Assembly (NCBI GenBank): GCA_002840555.1
Contig: PHBJ01000015.1
Span: 145,623 to 209,622, forward strand
DNA: 64,000 bases
Direction of reading: 5' to 3'
Source of the DNA: Deltaproteobacteria bacterium HGW-Deltaproteobacteria-13
GTDB lineage: Bacteria; Desulfobacterota; Syntrophia; Syntrophales; Smithellaceae
How positions within the stretch are numbered: position 1 is the first letter of the stretch; each line of letters begins with the position of its first letter. Below, piece by piece: positions 25,850 through 34,111 of the stretch. The translations under genes and the position numbers were made by a program. A model generated the notes under the pieces. That model made no database searches and was not told where the DNA came from. It saw only the letters and a program-made list of their open reading frames with translations.

Positions 25850-26617
25850 TTATTTTATGGATTGCAGATCATTCCTGGCCCTTTGGCCGAAAGAAGAGTC
25901 CGGTGATAATTTAATAACCGCTTGAAATGCTTTCTTTGCGTTTACATTATCTTTAATTTTTAAATAACTCTGGCCCAGCAAAAAATATGCGTCAAAAAGT
26001 GATGAATCCAATTCAACGGATTTCTTAAAATGCCGTATGGCTTCCATGTTGTTGTCCTGATCAGAGTAAATCAGGCCCACGTTTTTCTCGATTTGCGGCC
26101 TTAACCTGGTTTGGGGATCACTATTGAGCGCTTCCTGATATTTGATCAGCGCTGTTTTATATTCCTTCTTAGAATAATAAGCCCATGCCGAATTATAAAG
26201 AGCAAGTGACGGCGTATCATATATGGGATTACTGAGAGCCTTGTCAAATTCCTCAATCGCCTGATCCCAGAGCTCCCGATCTGAATACAATGTTCCTAAA
26301 TAATTATGCGCTTCGGAATAATCTTTATTCAAAGATATCGCCGCTTTAAATTCATCGATGGCTTTATCTTTCATGCCCTTACCATGATAAGACATCCCTA
26401 AATAATAATGAACTTTAGGATTATCGGGATAGTACTTTTCAGCTTCCAGCAAATCCTTTAAAGCATTGTTATATTGTCCCATTTCTATGTAAGAAATGCC
26501 TTTATTCAGAAAAAGTTCTGATTGCTTTCTGTGCCACGGAGTATAGGTACAGGAGGAACAAATAAATATTAACAAAAAGATAAATAGAAAAGCCGCTTTG
26601 CTTGTAATAAGTTTCAT
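25850..26617 (-). CDS. pilF: TPR lipoprotein, PilF/PilW-like pilotin
   Basis: The protein of 255 residues has a lipoprotein-type signal peptide ending in FICSSC. Five or six TPR repeats follow (for example SYIEMGQYNNALKDLLEAEK and LGTLYSDRELWDQAIEEFDK). PilF/PilW proteins are outer-membrane lipoproteins that help the PilQ secretin assemble. It lies 67 bases downstream of pilQ on the same strand, which supports that role. It is the last gene of the pil cluster. The specific symbol is inferred from context and architecture. Confidence 0.75.
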   Translation of the reverse strand: MKLITSKAAFLFIFLLIFICSSCTYTPWHRKQSELFLNKGISYIEMGQYNNALKDLLEAEKYYPDNPKVHYYLGMSYHGKGMKDKAIDEFKAAISLNKDYSEAHNYLGTLYSDRELWDQAIEEFDKALSNPIYDTPSLALYNSAWAYYSKKEYKTALIKYQEALNSDPQTRLRPQIEKNVGLIYSDQDNNMEAIRHFKKSVELDSSLFDAYFLLGQSYLKIKDNVNAKKAFQAVIKLSPDSSFGQRARNDLQSIK

Positions 26618-26684
26618 TTATTCAAAACCATTCTTCAACTGAAAAAAACCGGTCACTGATAAAAGTTTGCGTGCACAGATAAAA

Positions 26685-28454
26685 TTATGGATTTATTGTT
26701 TTTTCCGAACTTTCAGTAAAATTAGAGCTTTTTAGTATTTTCGGTGTCACAAAAATCAATAACTGTTTCTTGTGAGTATCTAAGTTCTGTGTCTTAAATA
26801 ACCATCCCAGGACTGGAATCTTCTGAAGAAAGGGCCAGCCGCTTTCACTTTTATCTTCCTGTGTAGACATAACTCCGCCAATAACGACCGTGTCTCCATC
26901 GCTAATAACAACCTTTGATGAAACTTCGCTTTTCTTGATGGGAGGATTGCCTTGCACTTCATTTTGATAATCGGGACTATCATTACTTGCGCTGATTTCC
27001 ATGGAAATTTTTCCTTCATCGGTTATTTTCGGCGTTACTTCCAATTTCAACAAGGCTTCTTTAAAAGAAACAGTTGCCGGCGATGTGCCTGATGCCGGAG
27101 TTGTATACGGGACTTCAGCGCCCTGCTTAATAACAGCTTTGATGCCCTCCATCGTTACGACTTTGGGCGAAGAAATTAATTTCCCGGTACCATTCGTCTC
27201 CAAAGCGGCCAGTTGGGTTTCGAGAAAACCGGTTGCGCCGCCAAAGACCAGACCAATGGCCGGTGATGCGATAACCGCGGGGAAATTTACCGCAGCCATA
27301 CTTAAGGCTTTCCCCGCACTGTCGGTAATGCCAATTTCAGAAGGATAAGCTTGTGTATGTGGATTTGTTGAAACCGAATTGCTGCCACCCGTAATGCCTA
27401 AACCATAAGTACCACCGCTGACCTTCTGCTGATTTCCAAAACCCCACTGTACTCCGATTTGTCTGACAAAGTCTTCGCTTGCCTCTACAATCTTTGCTTC
27501 AATTAATACCTGCTTTAATAAACCTTTTTCAGCCATTAACTTTTGTTGTCTGGCTTTCCGCTCATCGTCCGCTTTATTCTGATCATCGGTGGCTTTAACT
27601 CTGTCAGCCTCGTCTTTTTTCTTTCTCTCTAAAGTAGTTACGATAATAACATTGCCTTCTTGCTTTTTAGACAAACTATTGATGTCGAGTATCGTGTCCA
27701 AAGCTCTTGTCCAGGGAACATTTTTCATCGATAAAGTTATATTGCCTTTTACCTCATCACTCCAAACGATGCTGATATTGCCGTATTCAGCCATCAGGCG
27801 CAAAACGCTCTTTATATCCGCGTCCTGAAAATCAAGAGAAATTATTCGATCGGTATCTTTTTTGACTGCTTCTCTCTTAGCTGATACATCTCCTGCTTCA
27901 TGCCTTCCGTCTTCCGCGCTGACCCTGGTGACCACTTTTTTCGTTGCAGCCGTTTTCGAAGCATCAACGGCTTTCTTTTCACCCAAACCGGAAACATTAA
28001 AATCAATAAACACATTGGCCCCTTCTTGCCTTATTGAATAAGGGACAACCTTATTAACAACGATATTCAAATAAACCCATTGCTTGCCGTTTATGAATTG
28101 CTGCGATGGAATGACACTAACAATATTATTTAACTCACCCTCTCCCAGAGGACGGCGAAGATTTTCCGGCACCAGCATATCTTCCAGCTTAATCAAATAA
28201 CTGCCGTTAACTTTACTCTTGACATCAACTAACGGTTGCTTGGAAACAACAAGATTAACCCTTTCTTTACCGGGTAACTTTGCCAATAAAACATTTTCCA
28301 GATTACCGGTATTGGCAGTAACGGCCCCTGTCTTATTTTCCGGAGCTTTCGTGTTATCCGCCGCCCAGACAGCAAAAGAATCTCCCGAAACATATGTAAA
28401 AATCCATGCAATAATTACAAAGACCATAAATATTCTGGATAAATATTTTTTCAT
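26685..28454 (-). CDS. pilQ: Type IV pilus secretin PilQ
   Basis: PilQ forms the outer-membrane channel for the pilus fibre. The 589-residue protein has a signal peptide (residues 1-32), one AMIN domain (about 55-155), a charged linker, a secretin/TonB short N-terminal domain (IISLDFQDADIKSVLRLMAE, about 205), an N1-type region, and a C-terminal secretin domain ending in PVLGWLF and LLIFVTPKIL. Only one AMIN domain is visible, making it shorter than many deltaproteobacterial PilQ proteins. It follows pilP by 14 bases. Confidence 0.93.
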   Translation of the reverse strand: MKKYLSRIFMVFVIIAWIFTYVSGDSFAVWAADNTKAPENKTGAVTANTGNLENVLLAKLPGKERVNLVVSKQPLVDVKSKVNGSYLIKLEDMLVPENLRRPLGEGELNNIVSVIPSQQFINGKQWVYLNIVVNKVVPYSIRQEGANVFIDFNVSGLGEKKAVDASKTAATKKVVTRVSAEDGRHEAGDVSAKREAVKKDTDRIISLDFQDADIKSVLRLMAEYGNISIVWSDEVKGNITLSMKNVPWTRALDTILDINSLSKKQEGNVIIVTTLERKKKDEADRVKATDDQNKADDERKARQQKLMAEKGLLKQVLIEAKIVEASEDFVRQIGVQWGFGNQQKVSGGTYGLGITGGSNSVSTNPHTQAYPSEIGITDSAGKALSMAAVNFPAVIASPAIGLVFGGATGFLETQLAALETNGTGKLISSPKVVTMEGIKAVIKQGAEVPYTTPASGTSPATVSFKEALLKLEVTPKITDEGKISMEISASNDSPDYQNEVQGNPPIKKSEVSSKVVISDGDTVVIGGVMSTQEDKSESGWPFLQKIPVLGWLFKTQNLDTHKKQLLIFVTPKILKSSNFTESSEKTINP

Positions 28455-28468
28455 GATTTTACCTCATT

Positions 28469-29101
28469 CTAATTTTTGCGCAGTTTTAAAATTATCCTTT
28501 TTGCTTTGTTATTTTCATATTCTTCCACGATGACGCGATCAGCCATAATCTCAACCACCTTACCATTATTTAACCCGATTCTTGTTCCATTTAATAAAGG
28601 ATAAAACTTTTTTGCGGCATCTTCAGCAATGGCAACTCGATGATCCTTATCGCCGGCAATTCCCACCACTCTGTATTTTTCAGTTTCGGCTCTCTGCAGG
28701 GGGAAGATGGACGTCGCTGCTTTTTTTACAATTTGTTTTTTCAAAGCAGCCGTATCTACAACGACAATATAAGGCTTGAAAGGATCAGGCTTCCCTGACG
28801 GGTTATAGCTATAATTATCCACCGGAGCCGGAGCCGGAACTGGAGCGGCCGCCGGTTGGGTTGGATTTTGAATTGGAGCCGGTTTCACAGCAGGCGCCAC
28901 TTTTGAGGATGGCGCAGGTGAAGCCGGAGGTGGAACTGGAGCCGGTTTAACGGCAGGCGCCGGCTTAATAGCAGGAACTGCTTTTGCAGAAGCAGGAACA
29001 ATTGCGGTCGAAGTATTTTTTACTTCAGCAGCAAAAGCAAGACCTGCCGCAATAAAAATAATTATAATGGTGTTCAAAAAAACGAATTTAATTTTTTTCA
29101 T
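28469..29101 (-). CDS. pilP: Type IV pilus assembly protein PilP
   Basis: PilP links the inner-membrane PilNO complex to the PilQ secretin in the periplasm. The 210-residue protein has an N-terminal hydrophobic export segment (residues 5-25), a Pro/Ala/Lys-rich flexible linker (about 30-105, with repeats of KPAP), then the compact beta domain with KPDPFKPYI and YRVVGIAGDKDHRVA. No lipobox cysteine is present, unlike classical lipoprotein PilP. It overlaps pilO by 4 bases. Confidence 0.88.
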   Translation of the reverse strand: MKKIKFVFLNTIIIIFIAAGLAFAAEVKNTSTAIVPASAKAVPAIKPAPAVKPAPVPPPASPAPSSKVAPAVKPAPIQNPTQPAAAPVPAPAPVDNYSYNPSGKPDPFKPYIVVVDTAALKKQIVKKAATSIFPLQRAETEKYRVVGIAGDKDHRVAIAEDAAKKFYPLLNGTRIGLNNGKVVEIMADRVIVEEYENNKAKRIILKLRKN

Positions 29102-29856
29102 TTTGTTTTTTCACTTACTTTTTCATTTACTTTATCTTTTTTATCTATAAACATGTACGTCTTGATCGTGCAAGAGGCTGTAATAACTTGTCCCCTTCCT
29201 TTTACATCCTTCCTCTCTCCTATGGAAATATCAGAAACGTTGACAATTCGGGATAGTTTAGCCACCTTGTCAAAGAAGTAAAGAATGTTCTGGTAAGAGC
29301 CAACGACCGATACTCCCACCGGTATTTCTTCGTAAAAAGGCTCCGGAACCGGTTCGGGTGGAGCTTTCTTGCCGTCAGCAGCCTTATTAGCCGCCTTCGC
29401 GACAGGGGCCGCTTTCTGGTCACGTTGCTCAGAAGGTTTTAATAATGCCGTTGCCTTTGTTTCTCCCGTGGACTGTTTTTCCATCGTTTTAGGAACGGAA
29501 GGTTTGGGTTCAAACAATAAAAAATCAACCCCGGCATCTTTGCCCGCCAAAGCCACGGAATGAAAAAGATTGGGGATTTCCCGCTGGTCGGGAAGTTTTT
29601 GTAAAGCTATTTTATAACTTTCCTGCAAAGCAGCAACGTCTGCCATGTATTTGTTAATTTGATCGGCAATTTTTGTTTTTTCTTTAATTTTCCCCTGCAT
29701 CTCTGTAAGTTTTACGCTAAGAGCGCTTTTCTTTTCCATCCCCGCAGACAAAAAGTAAAACCAATACATATAACCAATCAGGAAAAAAGCCAGAAAGACA
29801 ACCAGCACCTTGACTTTAGCAGGCATCTTTTTAATGGTGTTTAAATCTATGGCCAT
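29098..29856 (-). CDS. pilO: Type IV pilus assembly protein PilO
   Basis: PilO is a bitopic inner-membrane protein. It has one membrane segment (residues about 17-37), a coiled coil (about 45-90) and a periplasmic ferredoxin-like domain beginning near GVDFLLFEPKP. A Lys/Pro/Ala-rich insert occupies about residues 130-175. The C-terminal strand region (VGVSVVGSYQNILYFFDKVA) is typical. It heterodimerises with PilN. It overlaps pilP by 4 bases and lies 3 bases from pilN. Confidence 0.9.
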   Translation of the reverse strand: MAIDLNTIKKMPAKVKVLVVFLAFFLIGYMYWFYFLSAGMEKKSALSVKLTEMQGKIKEKTKIADQINKYMADVAALQESYKIALQKLPDQREIPNLFHSVALAGKDAGVDFLLFEPKPSVPKTMEKQSTGETKATALLKPSEQRDQKAAPVAKAANKAADGKKAPPEPVPEPFYEEIPVGVSVVGSYQNILYFFDKVAKLSRIVNVSDISIGERKDVKGRGQVITASCTIKTYMFIDKKDKVNEKVSEKTK

Positions 29857-29859
29857 ATA

Positions 29860-30408
29860 TTAGAATCCTTTTTTCAGAACACAGGAAAAATTAAACTGCT
29901 GTAAAGTAATACCGGAGAACTCCGTCTTTTTTGAAGATATCAGATCGACTGATTTTATCGGATCAAAACCTTCAATACGCTTCATAAAATCGGCCACAAC
30001 TATATTATCTCTGCCCATCCCTTCAATATTAAGACTGCTTCCTTTCTGGTTTATCTTGACAAGCCAGATATCTTTTACGGGAACAAGCATGGCCAGATTG
30101 TCTAAAGTTTTTACCGGAGCCAGACGGTTTTCTTCCAAGGTTGTAATCACCCCTAATTTCTGTTCCAATTCTTGTTTTTGACTTTTATATTTATCGAGGT
30201 TACCTATTTTTTTATCTAAAGCAGCCAGTGAAGTTTCCGCTTCTTTTATCTGATTTTCCAGTTTACTGATTGAAGAAGTTATCCAAATTTGCAGCCAGGC
30301 AAGAACAAGAACAAACACAATAAATGAACCCGCAATAATAAATATTTGCTGAGCAAAATTTTCTTTTTTTTCTTTTTCGCGATAGGGTAAAAGATTAATT
30401 TTAATCAT
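29860..30408 (-). CDS. pilN: Type IV pilus assembly protein PilN
   Basis: The 182-residue protein starts with MIKINLLPYREKEKK, the conserved cytoplasmic motif (INLLPYR) that binds PilM. A membrane segment (about 24-45), a coiled coil (about 48-80) and a periplasmic domain follow. It overlaps pilM by 4 bases and pilO follows after 3 bases, so this is a coupled operon. It passes cytoplasmic PilM signals to the periplasmic PilO/PilP complex. Confidence 0.92.
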   Translation of the reverse strand: MIKINLLPYREKEKKENFAQQIFIIAGSFIVFVLVLAWLQIWITSSISKLENQIKEAETSLAALDKKIGNLDKYKSQKQELEQKLGVITTLEENRLAPVKTLDNLAMLVPVKDIWLVKINQKGSSLNIEGMGRDNIVVADFMKRIEGFDPIKSVDLISSKKTEFSGITLQQFNFSCVLKKGF

Positions 30409-31487
30409 TTGTCGCCTATTTTCCTTAAGCCCAAACCTATAGCCGTCGCGGCAACCGGTTTAATGCTTTCTAAATTTTTTACATCAATGCTTCTCTTGTT
30501 ATAACCGATTTTCAAAAACGGATTGATCAATTCAGTTTTCACATTGAGCGTTTCCGATAAATGTTTTGCCAAATTGTAGACTTTAGCCGAACCACCGGCA
30601 AGCAATATCTGCTTAATATCCTCGCCGCCGAAAGTTGAACGGAAATAATCAATGGATCGCTCAATTTCCAGGCAAATCGGCTGGGCAAATTCCAGAATGC
30701 TGTTTCTTAAATCCATGTTATCCCCTTCACTGCCATTAGGGATTCCTTCTATTTTGTTTTTTTCTGCTTCGTCAAAAGTTGTCTTATATTTCTCCTGTAA
30801 GCTTTCAGTGATTGAATTGCCGCCCAGGGCAAAATCTCTTGTAAAAATCGACATGCCGCCTTTAATGACATTGATGCCGGTGGTGCTCGCACCGATGTTT
30901 ATAATGACGACAATTTCTTCATTATCAAATTCATAATTCGCTTCATACAAAGTTTCCAGAACAAAAGGAGCCACATCCATAATCACGACATTCTGACCGG
31001 CCGCGGAAACCGCTTCAAGATAACTATTAACAACTTCTTTCTTGGCCGCTACAATAATAATATCCATCTGATTGGGATTATAGCTGTTCTCACCCAAAAT
31101 CTGAAAATCATAATTAACATCATCCATATTATCAAAGGGCAAATACTTACCGGCTTCATCATGGATTAATTCGCGAAATTCCGTTTCATTCATTTGCTGC
31201 AAGGTTACTTTTTTTATAATAACTGAATTGCCCGCAATAGAAGTCACGATTCCTTTTTTGCCCCAACCGGAACGCCGGAAAATTTCTTTGATTTTTAAAG
31301 ATAAGGCGCTGGGATCCGCTAAAACACCGTCAACAATGATGCCTTTGGGCAGAGGAATCTCCGAGAAACGCTGAAGATAATGTCCTTTAGAACTGCTTAT
31401 TATTTCAGCTAACTTTAAAGAACTTGAACCGATATCCAAACCAACAAGTTTCTTTTTCCCCGAAAACATTTCTTTAAAATTTAGCAT
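30405..31487 (-). CDS. pilM: Type IV pilus assembly protein PilM
   Basis: PilM is an actin/FtsA-like cytoplasmic ATP-binding protein that forms rings beneath the pilus basal body. The 360-residue protein has phosphate-1 LVGLDIGSSSLKLAEI, phosphate-2 VVIINIGASTTGINVI and the adenosine motif ILLAGGSAKV. It is the first pilus gene in the run. The short ftsB-like gene lies 43 bases upstream. Confidence 0.93.
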   Translation of the reverse strand: MLNFKEMFSGKKKLVGLDIGSSSLKLAEIISSSKGHYLQRFSEIPLPKGIIVDGVLADPSALSLKIKEIFRRSGWGKKGIVTSIAGNSVIIKKVTLQQMNETEFRELIHDEAGKYLPFDNMDDVNYDFQILGENSYNPNQMDIIIVAAKKEVVNSYLEAVSAAGQNVVIMDVAPFVLETLYEANYEFDNEEIVVIINIGASTTGINVIKGGMSIFTRDFALGGNSITESLQEKYKTTFDEAEKNKIEGIPNGSEGDNMDLRNSILEFAQPICLEIERSIDYFRSTFGGEDIKQILLAGGSAKVYNLAKHLSETLNVKTELINPFLKIGYNKRSIDVKNLESIKPVAATAIGLGLRKIGDK

Positions 31488-31530
31488 TAAAGCACCATCA
31501 TATTATTGCTGACTAAAAATAATTTTTTCA

Positions 31531-31797
31531 TCATTTTGCCCATCGATAAACAATATCTCCTTTTTTAACCATGCCTAACTCGTTCCGGGCTATCATCTCA
31601 ATATAGTTTATGTCACTGCGCAATAAAATTATTTTCTTTTTCAATTCGTTGTTTTCCGTTGTTATCTCCGCGGTCTGCGATTTTAACCGAGCCAGCCGTT
31701 TACTCATTAAGTAATTGTCAACAACCCCTCTGTTGCCAAAAGTTATTAACAGAGCCATTAACAGCAGAAAAAAAACCAAATATCTGCCTATCTTCAT
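31531..31797 (-). CDS. ftsB: FtsB/DivIC-like septum protein
   Basis: This small bitopic membrane protein of 88 residues has an N-terminal membrane segment (residues 5-23) and then a coiled coil (about 28-65). The septum-formation initiator pattern is IEMIARNELGMVKKGDIVYR. It stabilises FtsL/FtsQ at the division site in its family. Unusually, here it sits between a small regulator gene and pilM. The gap of 61 bases to the XRE gene suggests one transcript. Confidence 0.85.
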   Translation of the reverse strand: MKIGRYLVFFLLLMALLITFGNRGVVDNYLMSKRLARLKSQTAEITTENNELKKKIILLRSDINYIEMIARNELGMVKKGDIVYRWAK

Positions 31798-31858
31798 TTA
31801 GAGTCAATCCCTTAATGTTTAAAATATTGAATCGTTTAAAAATAATTCCGCTGCCTTT

Positions 31859-32056
31859 TCAAGGGAATACTTCTTCGTACGGTTTCTGTAATGCTTTAGC
31901 CACTTTCAATTCTGAATTTTTTCTTGTGGACAAGCCTTTCTCCATTTTGGAAAGTGTTTGCGGAGTTAATCCCGCCTTCCTCGCCAATTCAGATATGCTT
32001 AAAGGAATCGTTTCCCGAAATTTTTTTACGTGATTTTTCTTGGTATTATCTAACAT
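31859..32056 (-). CDS. XRE-family helix-turn-helix regulator
   Basis: The protein of 65 residues is essentially one HTH_3 domain: ISELARKAGLTPQTLSKMEKG is the helix-turn-helix core (positions about 20-40, quoted as ISELARKAGLTPQTLSKMEK). It ends in KPYEEVFP, as in small Cro/CI regulators. It is the first gene after a promoter and a perfect 20-bp palindrome, ahead of ftsB and pilMNOPQ, so it may autoregulate and control this operon. That link is inferred. Confidence 0.8.
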   Translation of the reverse strand: MLDNTKKNHVKKFRETIPLSISELARKAGLTPQTLSKMEKGLSTRKNSELKVAKALQKPYEEVFP

Positions 32057-32085
32057 AAACTAAAGCGATACCTCACATGATGGCT

Positions 32086-32114
32086 ATAAAACACTAATTT
32101 TTTGAAAAAGTCAA
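32086..32114 (-). promoter_or_regulatory. Putative promoter of the XRE-ftsB-pil operon
   Basis: On the minus strand, TTGACT (32114-32109) and TTTTAT (32091-32086) are 17 bases apart. It lies 30 bases upstream of the XRE start. No other promoter is obvious before pilM. Confidence 0.5.
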
Positions 32115-32145
32115 GAGTATATTGTTTAAACTTCATTAATATTGC

Positions 32146-32165
32146 TTAATATTAATTAATATTAA
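32146..32165. promoter_or_regulatory. Perfect 20-bp AT palindrome, candidate operator
   Basis: TTAATATTAATTAATATTAA is its own exact reverse complement. A partial copy, ATTAATATT, lies at 32135-32143. The palindrome is 32 bases upstream of the -35 box at 32109-32114, where an activator, repressor or UP-type element could act. Confidence 0.5.
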
Positions 32166-32237
32166 AAAAATTTAATAATAATTTCAATAAAAATGAGACT
32201 TGCATCAATTGGAAGAAAAAAGAGAATAGAAGACAAA

Positions 32238-32262
32238 ATAAAAAGTGATTTTAGCAAATCAC
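32238..32262 (-). terminator. Intrinsic terminator closing the COG1900 transcript
   Basis: On the minus strand GTGATTT and AAATCAC form a 7-bp stem with a 4-base loop, followed by TTTTTATTTT. It is 40 bases after the stop of the COG1900 gene and separates that operon from the pil operon. Confidence 0.68.
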
Positions 32263-32301
32263 CGGCAATAATTGCTCAAAAGCACTTAATGAAAAACTTA
32301 C

Positions 32302-33471
32302 TCACACGGAAGGTAAAATTTGCTGCGGCTCTCCGAGTATAAACCGGCCGCCTTCAATCCATTCTTTTAGTGTATTGGCAATTTGCCTGGCCTTATAATA
32401 ACTGGAGAGAGGCGCCGTGATAACTTTTTTCCCATCAACCGTAATTGTTCCGCTGCGTAAATCTTTATAACTGACCTCTGCCAGAGGTTTGGGACTGCCT
32501 TTGGGATAATCCATACTGTAATCGTAAATCTGGGTATAAATATTTTCATCTTTGACCGCTGTAAAAAGCGACATCTCTTCATCCAAAACAGGAATGGGAA
32601 TGCCTATACCGACGAACAGAGAAACACCATAACCCAAAATGCTTGCTCCCGTGAGCCATTCGGGCGTCATTTCTTTTAGATTCCCCACAACGGCAATCGT
32701 ACCGGCTCCCTGCTTGGGAACCCCGTTTGCTCCACGGGGCACATCAGGATTATGTTGAGTGCCCGGCCAGGCGACAAAACCCTGCGCTCCGCCTAAAAAT
32801 ATACGTGTGCCGATCCCTATTGTCCGGTAATAAGGATCATTAAACAAAGGACTCAATTGTCCGGACGTCGCGTATGCCGCGTTAGCCATTTGCGGACGAA
32901 GCATTCCCATGTAGGTATAGATTGTCCGATCAGACAAATTAACGGCACAATTATAATTCTGATAAGCATTGCGCGGATTAAACAGCATCGCGTTTTTTAA
33001 ATCTTTTATGGTGATGTTTCTTTCATATTTGCGCGCTGGATAACAGTCCGTCCCATAACCCTCGGCGCGCAGTCTGACAACATTGCCGGCGACTAAATCT
33101 TCGATGACATGACCGCCGCCATAGTTAAATTCTCCCGGATAAACACTGTTGAGCGGATCGTTTTCGACTACTTCCGTCGCGCCGATGTAACAATCCACGG
33201 CGGCAATGCCGCCGTAAGCCGGCACATCATTTAACCAGACTTTCGACGCCCGGATTTTGGGCGAAGTATGACCAAAATTAAGAAAGGCTCCCGAAGAACA
33301 CATCGCGCCGAAAGTTCCGGTAGTAACAACATCTATTTTACGAGCGGCTTCCACAGCGCCATGCCTTTCCACAACATCAATCATCTCTTCTGCTGTGACA
33401 ACTACGGCCCGTCCTTCTTTTATCTTATCGTTGATTTCTTTAAATGTTTTTTTAACTTTTAATTTTTTCAT
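32302..33471 (-). CDS. COG1900 homocysteine biosynthesis protein (DUF39)
   Basis: This DUF39/COG1900 protein has 389 residues. In methanogens and sulfate reducers the family helps convert aspartate semialdehyde and sulfide to homocysteine. The conserved cysteine region is GTFGAMCSSGAF, and FLGGAQGFVAWPGTQHN is also family-like. Archaeal members often carry C-terminal CBS domains and work with a NIL-ferredoxin partner; this protein ends after the core domain, and no partner gene is adjacent. It lies downstream of dut and ends with a clear terminator. Its presence supports an anaerobic lifestyle. Confidence 0.85.
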   Translation of the reverse strand: MKKLKVKKTFKEINDKIKEGRAVVVTAEEMIDVVERHGAVEAARKIDVVTTGTFGAMCSSGAFLNFGHTSPKIRASKVWLNDVPAYGGIAAVDCYIGATEVVENDPLNSVYPGEFNYGGGHVIEDLVAGNVVRLRAEGYGTDCYPARKYERNITIKDLKNAMLFNPRNAYQNYNCAVNLSDRTIYTYMGMLRPQMANAAYATSGQLSPLFNDPYYRTIGIGTRIFLGGAQGFVAWPGTQHNPDVPRGANGVPKQGAGTIAVVGNLKEMTPEWLTGASILGYGVSLFVGIGIPIPVLDEEMSLFTAVKDENIYTQIYDYSMDYPKGSPKPLAEVSYKDLRSGTITVDGKKVITAPLSSYYKARQIANTLKEWIEGGRFILGEPQQILPSV

Positions 33472-33553
33472 ATTTTAATTTCGGAGAGCGATATAATTTT
33501 ATGTGTTTTTCATATCATTGTTTGATGCCAATTGCAAAAGCTAAGAAGCGGCA

Positions 33554-33997
33554 TCAGGTGTGGCCGAATCCGCCGCTCCCCCTGGAAGTGTTGTTCAACT
33601 CTGACGTTTCTATCCAATCCGCCCGAAAAACTTTCTGTATTACCATTTGCGCCAAACGCATGCCTCTCTTAACAATAAAGGGCTCCTCGCCATGGTTAAT
33701 AACAATTAAACCGATTTCTCCGCGATAATCGGCATCGATTGTGCCCGGCGAATTGAGCAGCGTTATTCCATTTTTCAGGGCCAGTCCGCTGCGCGGTCTT
33801 ATCTGCGCCTCATAGCCTTCAGGCAAGGCTATCGCGATGCCGGTTGCAACCTTTTTTCTTTGGCCCGGTAATATAATCTCATCTTCAACCACTGCGGCAA
33901 ATATATCCATTCCGGCAGCCTGATCAGTCATATATTGAGGCAGCGGGATATCTTCATTGCCCTGCATTTTTTGGATACAAACTTTTATTTTTTCCAT
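33554..33997 (-). CDS. dut: dUTP diphosphatase
   Basis: Dut hydrolyses dUTP to dUMP. The 147-residue protein has all five trimeric dUTPase motifs: [37 protein letters not shown] and the C-terminal GSGGFGHT. I start it at 33997 (MEKIKV), where the conserved domain begins; an upstream in-frame start adds 19 residues not found in the family. It follows pnp on the same strand with a hairpin between. Confidence 0.93.
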   Translation of the reverse strand: MEKIKVCIQKMQGNEDIPLPQYMTDQAAGMDIFAAVVEDEIILPGQRKKVATGIAIALPEGYEAQIRPRSGLALKNGITLLNSPGTIDADYRGEIGLIVINHGEEPFIVKRGMRLAQMVIQKVFRADWIETSELNNTSRGSGGFGHT

Positions 33998-34039
33998 TTT
34001 CCCAGAGAGGATAACATATGAATATATATTCTTACGATG

Positions 34040-34088
34040 AGAGCCGTTCTGCATTCACTTAATCCATGAATACGGAACGGCTCTTTTT
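34040..34088. terminator. Terminator-like hairpin between pnp and dut
   Basis: AGAGCCGTTC (34040-34049) pairs perfectly with GAACGGCTCT (34075-34084), with an inner ATTCA/TGAAT stem. The T run follows on the plus strand, which carries no gene here. On the minus (coding) strand the stem is preceded by A and not followed by U. It may therefore be an mRNA 3'-end or processing structure rather than a terminator for pnp. Confidence 0.45.
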
Positions 34089-34111
34089 AAATCATTATCG
34101 CTAATAAAAAT

